7,419 nt of DNA from Burkholderiales bacterium (lineage in GTDB: Bacteria > Pseudomonadota > Gammaproteobacteria > Burkholderiales > Casimicrobiaceae), in assembly GCA_031283405.1 (NCBI GenBank), contig JAITBX010000156.1, positions 1 to 7,419 on the forward strand, in the 5' to 3' direction. A program made the translations under genes and the position numbers. Below the pieces are notes generated by a model. That model did not search any database, had not been told where the DNA came from, and saw only the letters and a program-made list of their open reading frames with translations. Shown here piece after piece: positions 1 through 6,257 of the stretch (its first letter is position 1; every line of letters begins with the position of its first letter).

Positions 1-3000
1 AGCGTTGGTTTGTTTTTACTGTAATCATGCTTGAAGATACTGCGCACGACGACGAAGAAAACCGGAATCAGAAAGATGCCAAGGAACACTGTCGAGAACA
101 AGCCGCCGGCCACGCCGGTGCCGATCACGTTTTGGCCGCCGGAGCCGGCGCCGGTGTTCATCGCCAGCGGCAACACGCCGAAGCCGAACGCGAACGAAGT
201 CATCAAGATGGGGCGTAGCCGCAGATGCACCGCTTCCAGCGTGGCCTCGATCAGCGCATGCCCGCGTTCTTGCGCGCTCTTGGCAAATTCGACGATCAAG
301 ATCGCGTTCTTCGCCGACAACCCGATGATGGTCAACAGGCCGACCTGAAAATAAACGTCGTTGGTGAAGTGGCGCGACATCACGGCAAGCAACATTCCGA
401 TCACGCCCAACGGCACCACCAGAATGATCGACAGTGGAATTGCCCAACTCTCATACAACGCCGCGAGGCAGAGGAACACCACCATGATCGACAGCGCGTA
501 GAGCAGCGGCGCTTTTGCTCCGGCGAGCCGTTCCTGAAACGAGATACCCGCCCATTCGTAACCGATGCCTGCCGGCAATTTGAAGACGAGGTTTTCCATC
601 GTGGCCATCGCCGTGCCGGAGCTTTGCCCCGGCACCGGCTCGCCTTGAATTTCGACGGCGGGCACGCCGTTGAAACGTTCCAGACGAGGCGAGCCGTATT
701 CCCAGCGCGTCGAAGTGAACGCGGAGAAGGGCACCATCTGTCCTTGATTGTTGCGGACGTACCAGTCCTTGATGTTCTCCGGCAACATCCGATTGGCCGC
801 TTCCGATTGAACATAAACGCGCTTCACACGACCTTTGTTGAGAAAGTCGTTGACGTAGTAGCCGCCCCACGCCGCCGACAAGTTATTGTTGATGTCGCCT
901 TGCGAGAGGCCATAAGCCTGCGCTTTGGCGTGGTCGATGTCGATTTGCAATTGCGTCGTATCGTTCAAGCCGTTATGGCGCACGCGAGTCAGGATGTTCG
1001 TGTTCGGCGGCTGATAAACCGTGCCCAACAACTGATCGCGCGCTTGCATCAGTTGATCGTGACCCAACCCGGCGCGGTCTTGCAAGAACATATCGAAGCC
1101 CGTTGCGCGCCCCAATTCGGTGATGGCCGGCGGCAAGATGATGAAGACTTGTCCGTCTCGGATTTCATTCATCTTCGGTTGCGCCCGCGCCATGATGGAT
1201 TTGACGGAGAGTCTGCCCGGCTTTTGCAGGAACAAGTTTTTCACTTTGGTAAAGAAGGGATCGGCGCGCTCTTCCCAATCTCTCATGCGAATGAAAAGCA
1301 TCCCCGTGTTTTGACCGTTGCCGGCAAAGCTGTAACCCGCAACGCCCATCGTCGCCGAGACGGCTTCCTTTTCTTCCTCGAGAAAATATTTTTCAACCTG
1401 TTCGATGACTTTGATGGTGCGCTCTTTGGAGACTCCGGGCGGCAACTGTATTTGCGCCATCAAAACACCCTGATCTTCATCGGGCAGGAATGATTTGGGC
1501 AAAGCCAGAAACAAGAAGGCGACGGCGGCAATGATTCCCGCGTAAACGAGCATGGAGAGCGACGGCGCTTTCAGAATGGTGGCGACGATTCGCTGATAAC
1601 GCTCGGTGAAGGATTTGAAGGTGCGGTTGAACCAGCCGAAGAAGCCGCTCTTTTCGTGCTTGTCGCCTTTGTGAATCGGCTTGATGATGGTGGCGCACCA
1701 CGCCGGCGTCAGGATGACGGCGACGGTCAATGAAATCATCAGCGCCGACACCAGCGTGATCGAGAACTGCCGATAAATCACGCCCGTAGCTCCGCCGAAA
1801 AACGCCATCGGCAAGAGCACCGCGCACAGCACCATCACGATGCCGAACAGCGCGCCGGTGATTTGATTCATGGATTTTTTCGCGGCATCGTGCGGCGACA
1901 ATCCTTCCTCGGTCATGATCCGCTCGACGTTTTCGACGACGACGATGGCGTCGTCCACCAGCAAACCGATCGCCAGCACCAACGCAAACAGCGTCAACAT
2001 ATTGATCGAGTAGCCGAAAGCCGCCAGCGCTCCCATTGTTCCGAGCAACACCACCGGCACCGCCAGCATCGGCACCAGCGTTGCTCGCAAGCTCTGCAAA
2101 AAGAGCAGCATCACGAGGAAGACCAACCCGATGGCGATCAAAAGCGTTTTCACCACTTCCTTGATCGCCGCTTTGACGAAGGGCGTCGTGTCGTAAGGAT
2201 AGACGGCTCTGATCCCCGGCGGAAAATATTTTGCCAGTTCATCGATCTTGGCTTTGATACGATCCGCCGTGTCCAGCGCGTTGGCGCCGGAGGCCAGATT
2301 GATGGCAAGCCCCGTTGACGGGTTGCCGTTATAGCGCGAAGAAACTTCGTAGTTCTGCGCACCGATCTCGATGCGCGACACGTCTTTCAAAAGAACCCGC
2401 GAACCATCCTGCGCGACCCGTAGCAGAATTTGCTCGAACTGCCCGACGGTTTGCAAACGGCTTTGCGCTGTCACCGTCGCGTTGATTTGCTGACCTTCCA
2501 CAGCAGGCATACCGCCCAACTGGCCGACCGACACTTGCGTATTTTGATCCTGAATCGCGCCGATGACGTCGGTGGGCGTGATGTTGTATTTGACCATGCT
2601 GGCAGGGTCGAGCCAGATACGCATCGCGTAAGCGCCGCCGAATTGCGTCACGTCGCCGACGCCGTCGATCCGGCTGATCGGATCCATGATGTTGGTGGCC
2701 ACATAGTCGCCGAGGTCGTAGCCGGTCATGCTGTGGTCGGGCGAGTAAAAGCCCGCGATCATCAGGAAGGAGGGCGCCGCTTTCTTGACATAGACGCCTT
2801 GGCGTTGCACTTCGTCCGGCAACAACGGCATCGCCGCCTGCAATTTGTTTTGTACCTGCACTTGGGCGATGTCGGGGTTGGTGCCGGTGTCGAAGGTGAG
2901 CATCACGACCGCGTTGCCGTAAAAATCGCTGGTGGCCGACATGTACAACAAATGGTCAAGTCCCTTCATCTGTTGCTCGATCACCTGAGTGACGGAATCT

Positions 3001-3179
3001 TCCACCGTTTTCGCCGAAGCGCCGAGGTAATTGGTATTCACCTGAATCGTCGGCGGCGCGATGCTGGGGTATTGCGAAATCGGCAAGGTGAAGATCGACA
3101 GCCCGCCCGCCAGCGAGATGATGATGGCGATCACCCAGGCAAAAATCGGGCGCTCAATGAAAAAATGAGAAATGGACAC
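1..3179 (-). CDS. acrB: RND multidrug efflux transporter, AcrB/MexB-like (HAE1 family), 3' end outside window
   Basis: Inner-membrane proton/drug antiporter; trimers of this family take substrates from the periplasm or outer leaflet and pass them to an outer-membrane channel through the adaptor encoded upstream. I translated the whole frame: 1,059 codons with no stop, still open at base 1 (E. coli AcrB has 1,049 residues, so the stop is probably close). The N-terminus (SISHFFIERPIFAWVIAII) is the typical first helix. The proton-relay residues are present: D409-D410 in LLVDDAIVVVENVER, K957 in GLSAKNAILIVEF, R987 in RLRP and T994. Other landmarks are FLPDEDQG, AAWGG-YVNDF, DWYVR, WEYGSPRLER and ALYESW. 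The start is GTG at 3179, the only start codon between the adaptor stop and the conserved N-terminus, with AGGAG 6 nt upstream. In the drug-binding pocket, E. coli F610 and F615 correspond to M611 and Y616, while F617 is kept (F618). The family is certain; the symbol is by family resemblance, and mexB or ttgB would fit equally. Confidence 0.95.
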   Translation of the reverse strand, partial: MSISHFFIERPIFAWVIAIIISLAGGLSIFTLPISQYPSIAPPTIQVNTNYLGASAKTVEDSVTQVIEQQMKGLDHLLYMSATSDFYGNAVVMLTFDTGTNPDIAQVQVQNKLQAAMPLLPDEVQRQGVYVKKAAPSFLMIAGFYSPDHSMTGYDLGDYVATNIMDPISRIDGVGDVTQFGGAYAMRIWLDPASMVKYNITPTDVIGAIQDQNTQVSVGQLGGMPAVEGQQINATVTAQSRLQTVGQFEQILLRVAQDGSRVLLKDVSRIEIGAQNYEVSSRYNGNPSTGLAINLASGANALDTADRIKAKIDELAKYFPPGIRAVYPYDTTPFVKAAIKEVVKTLLIAIGLVFLVMLLFLQSLRATLVPMLAVPVVLLGTMGALAAFGYSINMLTLFALVLAIGLLVDDAIVVVENVERIMTEEGLSPHDAAKKSMNQITGALFGIVMVLCAVLLPMAFFGGATGVIYRQFSITLVSALMISLTVAVILTPAWCATIIKPIHKGDKHEKSGFFGWFNRTFKSFTERYQRIVATILKAPSLSMLVYAGIIAAVAFLFLALPKSFLPDEDQGVLMAQIQLPPGVSKERTIKVIEQVEKYFLEEEKEAVSATMGVAGYSFAGNGQNTGMLFIRMRDWEERADPFFTKVKNLFLQKPGRLSVKSIMARAQPKMNEIRDGQVFIILPPAITELGRATGFDMFLQDRAGLGHDQLMQARDQLLGTVYQPPNTNILTRVRHNGLNDTTQLQIDIDHAKAQAYGLSQGDINNNLSAAWGGYYVNDFLNKGRVKRVYVQSEAANRMLPENIKDWYVRNNQGQMVPFSAFTSTRWEYGSPRLERFNGVPAVEIQGEPVPGQSSGTAMATMENLVFKLPAGIGYEWAGISFQERLAGAKAPLLYALSIMVVFLCLAALYESWAIPLSIILVVPLGVIGMLLAVMSRHFTNDVYFQVGLLTIIGLSAKNAILIVEFAKSAQERGHALIEATLEAVHLRLRPILMTSFAFGFGVLPLAMNTGAGSGGQNVIGTGVAGGLFSTVFLGIFLIPVFFVVVRSIFKHDYSKNKPT

Positions 3180-3185
3180 GAGAAA

Positions 3186-3190
3186 CTCCT
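3186..3190 (-). promoter_or_regulatory. Ribosome binding site fixing the GTG start of the RND transporter
   Basis: The minus strand reads AGGAG, 6 nt before GTG at 3179. It lies in the 13-bp gap after the adaptor stop. No ATG is available between that stop and the conserved SISHFFIERP segment, so this site decides the start. Confidence 0.8.
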
Positions 3191-3192
3191 GA

Positions 3193-4422
3193 TTATTTCT
3201 TGGCGGCGGGTTTTACGTCAGCCCTGGCGTCGTTTTTTTCGTCGCCGGCAGCAGCCTTCGGCTTCTCCGTTGCCGACTTCATTTGCCCCGCCGGCACCGG
3301 GTTGACCGTGATACCTGGCATCGTCAACCGCTGTATGCCTTCGACGACGAGTTTCTCGCCGACCTTGACTCCCGACGACACCAGCCACTCGTTGCCGATT
3401 TCCCGATCAACCGCGATGTTGCGACGCTCGATCTTGTTGTCGGGCGTCACCACGGTAACGAGCGGCGCGCCTTTCTGGTCGCGAGACACGGCGGTTTGCG
3501 GAATGGTGATGGCCTGTTCGTTGACGCCTTCTTCCAGCACGGCGCGCACATACATGCCAGGGAGCAAATCGTGTTTGGGATTCGGAAACACCGCGCGCAG
3601 CGTAATCATCCCCGTCGCCTGATCCACCGTTACATCGGAAAATTCGAGCTTGCCTTCGTGCGGATACATCTGGCCATCTTCAAGTTTCAGTTTGGCCTTC
3701 GCCTGTTTTTTGTTGTCGGTTTTCAAGATGCCGGTTTCGATCTCTCGCTTGAGCCGCAACCACTCGACGCTCGATTGCGTCACGTCAACATAGATCGGAT
3801 CGAGTTGTTGAATTTTCGTCAGCGCTACCGGCTGGCTTGCCGTCACCAGCGCGCCCGGTGTGAAATCCGATTTGCCGATGCGCCCCGAAATCGGCGCCGT
3901 CACTTTGGTGTAAGCGAGATTGATGCGCGCATTTTCTACTGCCGCCTTGGCGCTTTCGACATCCGCAACGGCTTGCTTGTGAGCGGCGTCGGCGTCGTCG
4001 AATTCCTGCTTGCTCACCGCGTTGATCTTGACCAGATCGGCGTAACGTTCGGCGCGCGATTTGGCGGAAGCCAGCGTGGCCTCGGCTTTCGCCTGCGTGG
4101 CGACAGCGCTGTTGTACGTCGCCTGATACGTGGCCGGGTCGATCTGATACAACGTATCGCCGCGCCGGACATCGGCGCCTTCCTTGAACAAGCGTTGCAA
4201 AATGATGCCGCCTACCTGCGGCCGCACTTCCGCGACCTGATAAGGATTGGTGCGTCCCGGAAGCTCGCTGGTCATCACGACCTTGCGCATGGCAACTTCG
4301 ACCACGCCGACCTCAACGGCCTGCGCCCCCGCTTGTTGCTGGGCGGCGTCTTGTTTTCCGCAACTCGCCAATGCCAGCGCCGCCAATACGAAAGCGCCGA
4401 GTCTAATCGTCCGATACTGCAT
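3193..4422 (-). CDS. acrA: RND efflux periplasmic adaptor (membrane fusion) lipoprotein, AcrA/MexA-like
   Basis: Periplasmic adaptor joining the RND transporter to an outer-membrane channel. From the second methionine of the longer frame (4422) the protein has 409 residues and starts as a lipoprotein: MQYRTIR, a hydrophobic stretch 8-19, and lipobox L18-A-S-C21, so mature Cys21 would be lipidated in the inner membrane. This start has GAGGA 8 nt upstream (4431-4435), which favours it over the ATG at 4458 that would add 12 residues before the signal peptide. Domains: first lipoyl half 66-95 (VRPQVGGIILQRLFKEG), Ala/Glu/Lys-rich alpha-hairpin about 100-170, second lipoyl half 172-195 (TKVTAPISGRIGK), beta-barrel about 205-300 (LDPIYVDVTQS, LLPGMYVRA), membrane-proximal domain about 300-375 (ITIPQTAV, GIQRLTMPG), and a charged Ala/Lys tail 382-409. 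It lies 36 bp after the regulator and 13 bp before the transporter, consistent with one operon. The symbol is by family resemblance. Confidence 0.94.
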   Translation of the reverse strand: MQYRTIRLGAFVLAALALASCGKQDAAQQQAGAQAVEVGVVEVAMRKVVMTSELPGRTNPYQVAEVRPQVGGIILQRLFKEGADVRRGDTLYQIDPATYQATYNSAVATQAKAEATLASAKSRAERYADLVKINAVSKQEFDDADAAHKQAVADVESAKAAVENARINLAYTKVTAPISGRIGKSDFTPGALVTASQPVALTKIQQLDPIYVDVTQSSVEWLRLKREIETGILKTDNKKQAKAKLKLEDGQMYPHEGKLEFSDVTVDQATGMITLRAVFPNPKHDLLPGMYVRAVLEEGVNEQAITIPQTAVSRDQKGAPLVTVVTPDNKIERRNIAVDREIGNEWLVSSGVKVGEKLVVEGIQRLTMPGITVNPVPAGQMKSATEKPKAAAGDEKNDARADVKPAAKK

Positions 4423-4444
4423 GTTTGAAATCCTCACGGGTAGT

Positions 4445-4459
4445 AATGTTATGAACATT
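4445..4459. repeat. Short inverted repeat between regulator and adaptor genes
   Basis: AATGTT and AACATT arms flank ATG, a perfect 6-bp inverted repeat with a 3-nt spacer. It sits in the 36-bp gap between the regulator stop and the adaptor start, and its last base is the final base of the regulator stop codon. It does not share sequence with the large palindrome at 5211-5236. It may be a minor operator, a weak mRNA structure or chance; AT-rich 6-bp arms are not rare. Confidence 0.3.
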
Positions 4460-5184
4460 TATTTAAGAGGCGAATTTTCGCCCCCCTTCAGTAAATAAGC
4501 AACCTCTTTATGGATTGCCGCCAGAACCGCATCTCGCGCCGTTTCGTCGAGCGTTTTCCAGCCCATATAGCGCGTGATCGTCGCCCGCTCCCGTTCAAAA
4601 GAGAGCATCTTTCCGAACAGCAACACCGCTTGCAAGCGAACGGCGGGCGAGCGCGGCGGAAGCTGCCGGATACATCCGATCAATTCCGCCAGAAGATCGA
4701 GAAAACGGCTGAAACTGGCATCATAAATCCGGTCAAAAGCCGCCGTCGGATTCGCCTTTTCGCGGACAACGAACCACGCCCATTCATGATCGTGCTTTTT
4801 CTTGACCAGCAAAGCGTCCAGCCAGGCGCCGCACAAGCGTTGCAACAGAGCGACGGCTTCTTCCGGCGGCAACGTTCCGCGCCTGATGCGCTCGCGCCCC
4901 TCAGCCAGAAAGTCCTCGACCTCATCCACCTTCTTGCCGATTTCCTGCGCGATAGAGTCGGCGGCCGCCAGATAAAGATTTTCCTTGCCGCCGAAGTGGT
5001 AAGCAATCGACGAAATATTGGTTCCGGCCAGCGCCGCAATGCGCCGCGTGCTGGCGCCCTCGAACCCCTGTGATCCGAATACGGAAACCGCCGCTTGAAT
5101 CAGGCGGCGGCGCGTGTCGTCCTGCACTTTTTCAGCGGAAGGCAAGGAAGCGGGAGCGTTTTGCAGAGAGGCGGAAAAAGACAT
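4459..5184 (-). CDS. TetR/AcrR-family transcriptional regulator, CecR (DUF1956)-like
   Basis: One-component repressor, 241 residues, most likely controlling the efflux genes it precedes. Residues 22-70 form the TetR DNA-binding domain: DTRRRLIQAAVSVFGSQGFE, then TRRIAALAGTNISSIAYHFGGKENLY with the recognition helix about 57-63. A Ser/Ala/Pro-rich stretch of about 20 residues precedes it. The C-terminal ligand domain carries FVVREKANPTAAFDRIY and an ITRYMGW motif near residues 205-211, both resembling the DUF1956 domain of E. coli CecR (YbiH), so I place it nearer CecR than AcrR itself. It is co-directional with the pump genes, unlike E. coli acrR, which is divergent from acrAB. A 26-bp perfect palindrome lies 26 bp upstream of its start, which suggests autorepression. 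No Shine-Dalgarno sequence is visible before the ATG. The inducing ligand cannot be read from the sequence. Confidence 0.92.
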   Translation of the reverse strand: MSFSASLQNAPASLPSAEKVQDDTRRRLIQAAVSVFGSQGFEGASTRRIAALAGTNISSIAYHFGGKENLYLAAADSIAQEIGKKVDEVEDFLAEGRERIRRGTLPPEEAVALLQRLCGAWLDALLVKKKHDHEWAWFVVREKANPTAAFDRIYDASFSRFLDLLAELIGCIRQLPPRSPAVRLQAVLLFGKMLSFERERATITRYMGWKTLDETARDAVLAAIHKEVAYLLKGGENSPLK

Positions 5185-5190
5185 CCGCGT

Positions 5191-5219
5191 AGATTAAGCG
5201 TAACCCCTGCCTAAATCAA
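5191..5219 (-). promoter_or_regulatory. Candidate promoter for the regulator-efflux operon
   Basis: On the minus strand, TTGATT (5219-5214) is followed after 17 nt by TAATCT (5196-5191). The -35 lies inside the palindromic operator, so repressor binding would block polymerase. Transcription would begin close to base 5184, the A of the start codon, which would give a leaderless or nearly leaderless mRNA; this agrees with the lack of a ribosome binding site. The -10 match is weak, so this is tentative. Confidence 0.4.
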
Positions 5220-5236
5220 TCGATCGATTGATTTAG
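5211..5236. promoter_or_regulatory. Perfect 26-bp palindromic operator, probably for the TetR-family regulator
   Basis: The half-site CTAAATCAATCGA (5211-5223) is followed directly by its exact reverse complement TCGATTGATTTAG (5224-5236), with no spacer and no mismatch. Dimeric TetR-family proteins bind such sites, and this one lies 26 bp upstream of the regulator start in the divergent region. Each arm contains TTGATT, a -35-like hexamer, pointing outward on both strands. The assignment to this regulator rests on position and symmetry only. Confidence 0.8.
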
Positions 5237-5255
5237 ATGTAACGAAATATATAGG
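5228..5255 (+). promoter_or_regulatory. Candidate plus-strand promoter overlapping the operator
   Basis: TTGATT (5228-5233) is followed after 16 nt by TATAGG (5250-5255), in AT-rich DNA. If real, the operator would also control rightward transcription, with a leader of about 120 nt before the first YbjQ gene that contains the hairpin at 5277-5295. The second hexamer is imperfect and a closer promoter exists at 5344-5352, so confidence is low. Confidence 0.25.
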
Positions 5256-5276
5256 ATATCAGGGCTCATGGAGTAG

Positions 5277-5295
5277 GGGCGGCATCCTGCCGCCC
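5277..5295. repeat. GC-rich hairpin in the divergent region, possible dispersed repeat
   Basis: GGGCGGCA, a TCC loop and TGCCGCCC form a perfect 8-bp stem. The surrounding GTAGGGGC...GCCCGC context resembles intergenic palindromic repeats that occur in many copies in some bacterial genomes. No T-run follows on either strand, and the site lies between two divergent genes, so a terminator role is unlikely. Only one copy is in this window, so its repeat nature is inferred. Confidence 0.45.
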
Positions 5296-5343
5296 GCACA
5301 AGCCGGTTGAATATTCAGTCTGCTCGCTTGCGGCTTATTTTTG

Positions 5344-5352
5344 TGGGATAAT
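5344..5352 (+). promoter_or_regulatory. Extended -10 promoter for the YbjQ-YbjQ-M48 cluster
   Basis: TGG followed directly by GATAAT (5347-5352) is a TGn-extended -10 element with one mismatch to TATAAT. No good -35 is placed 17 nt upstream (TCGCTT, 5324-5329), which extended -10 promoters tolerate. Transcription would start near 5359, giving a leader of about 24 nt with the ribosome binding site at 5373-5377. Confidence 0.5.
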
Positions 5353-5382
5353 CGCGCTCACCGACCTTCTCAGGGAGTTCTC

Positions 5383-5730
5383 ATGCGCGACAACGCTTCA
5401 GGCAAAGTATTGTTGAGTAATATCGAATTCATCCCCGGCTATGCCATTACCCGCCATCTCGGCTTGGTTCAAGGCAGCACGGTTCGAGCGAAAAACATTG
5501 GCCGCGACATGATGGCCGGACTCAAAAACATCGTTGGCGGCGAGTTGAAAGGCTATACGGAACTGCTGAACGAGTCGCGTCAGGAGGCGATCGACCGCAT
5601 GGCGCAGCAGGCCGACGCCATCGGCGCCAACGCCGTTATCAATATCCGTTTCAGCACCTCAAATATCACCGCCGGCGCTTCCGAACTTCTTGCTTACGGA
5701 ACCGCCGTCGTCCTTGAACAACGCAGTTAG
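5383..5730 (+). CDS. YbjQ-family protein (PF01906, DUF74), soluble
   Basis: A 115-residue cytoplasmic protein of the YbjQ/DUF74 family, often labelled 'heavy-metal-binding'; that label is weakly supported and the molecular role is not established. E. coli YbjQ has about 107 residues. Family features: a variable N-terminal strand with IPGYAITRHLGLVQGS (17-32), RDMMAGLKNIVGGELKGY (41-58), the helix LLNESRQEAIDRMAQQADAIGANAV (61-85) and the closing strand ELLAYGTAVV (101-110). No signal peptide or membrane segment. The chosen ATG has GGGAG (5373-5377) 5 nt upstream; a longer in-frame reading to 5341 uses a TTG inside the promoter and adds non-conserved residues. The next gene starts 8 bp after its stop and encodes a membrane-anchored paralogue, so the pair may form mixed assemblies (family members are reported as ring-shaped oligomers). 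Confidence 0.9.
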   Translation: MRDNASGKVLLSNIEFIPGYAITRHLGLVQGSTVRAKNIGRDMMAGLKNIVGGELKGYTELLNESRQEAIDRMAQQADAIGANAVINIRFSTSNITAGASELLAYGTAVVLEQRS

Positions 5731-5738
5731 GCAGAGCG

Positions 5739-6242
5739 ATGGAAGGCCTCATCAAACTCGTCATCTTCGTTCTGCTGGTGCTCACCGGCCTGATCGTCGG
5801 CACGATACTTGAACGGCGGCACTACCGCTCGATAAAAAAACGGGAGGTCGAGTTGGGACACATTCTGGTTTTCACCGAGCGCATGCCTCCGCACCAATTT
5901 GCCGGACAACCCTTTCAACTGGTCAGCGGTTCTGTCGTCGTCTCCGGCGACTACTTCAAAACCGCCGCCGCCGGTTTGAAAAAAATCATCGGCGGGCGGC
6001 TCACCAGCTATGAAAGTTTGCTCGACCGCGGCCGCCGCGAAGCCATCCTCAGAATGAAAGAACAGGCCGCACAGTTTGGCGCTCAAGCCATTTTCAACGT
6101 CCGGTTTGAAACGTCCTCGCTCAACCAGAAAAGAAAAAACGGAATCATCTGCGCCGAAATGCTGGCGTATGGCACAGCATTGAAAGCGCCGCCGCAAGCC
6201 GCGAATGAAACAGGATTTTCGGCTAACAAAAATTTGCGCTAA
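5739..6242 (+). CDS. Membrane-anchored YbjQ-family protein (PF01906)
   Basis: A 167-residue protein with one N-terminal membrane helix (about 5-23, LIKLVIFVLLVLTGLIVGTI) followed by the basic stretch ERRHYRSIKKRE, which by the positive-inside rule puts the rest in the cytoplasm. A YbjQ domain follows (about 40-150): ILVFTERMPP, LVSGSVVVSGDYFKTAAAGLKKIIGG (61-86), YESLLDRGRREAILRMKEQAAQFGAQAIFNVRFETSS (91-127) and EMLAYGTALK (140-149). It closely parallels the upstream gene, so the two look like an old tandem duplication that gained or lost a membrane anchor. The C-terminal 18 residues are non-conserved in character. The ATG is 8 bp after the previous stop, with only a weak AGG overlapping that stop codon, so translation is probably coupled. 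The next gene begins 15 bp downstream. Confidence 0.88.
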   Translation: MEGLIKLVIFVLLVLTGLIVGTILERRHYRSIKKREVELGHILVFTERMPPHQFAGQPFQLVSGSVVVSGDYFKTAAAGLKKIIGGRLTSYESLLDRGRREAILRMKEQAAQFGAQAIFNVRFETSSLNQKRKNGIICAEMLAYGTALKAPPQAANETGFSANKNLR

Positions 6243-6257
6243 CCCGCATCGAACGCC

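Noticed and set aside
225..1493. Long plus-strand open frame (422 codons)
   Set aside because: It lies wholly antisense to the conserved RND transporter. Its His/Arg/Asp-rich composition is what antisense reading of a GC-rich gene gives, and it shows no recognisable motif.
2430..3305. Plus-strand open frame (291 codons) spanning the transporter-adaptor junction
   Set aside because: It is a shadow of two real genes, runs across their junction and has no recognisable domain.
3283..4428. Long plus-strand open frame (381 codons)
   Set aside because: It is antisense to the adaptor gene, which has a lipobox, lipoyl motifs and a good ribosome binding site. The plus-strand product is rich in Arg, His and Asp with no family signature.
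4423..4458. Earlier ATG start (4458) for the adaptor lipoprotein
   Set aside because: It would put 12 residues in front of an otherwise standard lipoprotein signal peptide, and it starts inside the inverted repeat next to the regulator stop. The ATG at 4422 has GAGGA at good spacing.
5308..5317. TGAATATTCA 10-bp palindrome
   Set aside because: It is short, AT-rich and alone; such palindromes occur by chance, and no promoter element is linked to it.
5341..5382. Earlier TTG start (5341) for the first YbjQ gene
   Set aside because: The added codons cover the extended -10 promoter and the ribosome binding site, and the extra residues do not resemble the family.
5727..6197. Minus-strand open frame opposite the membrane YbjQ gene
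   Set aside because: The plus-strand frame has a clear membrane helix and PF01906 motifs. The minus frame has neither a motif nor a ribosome binding site.
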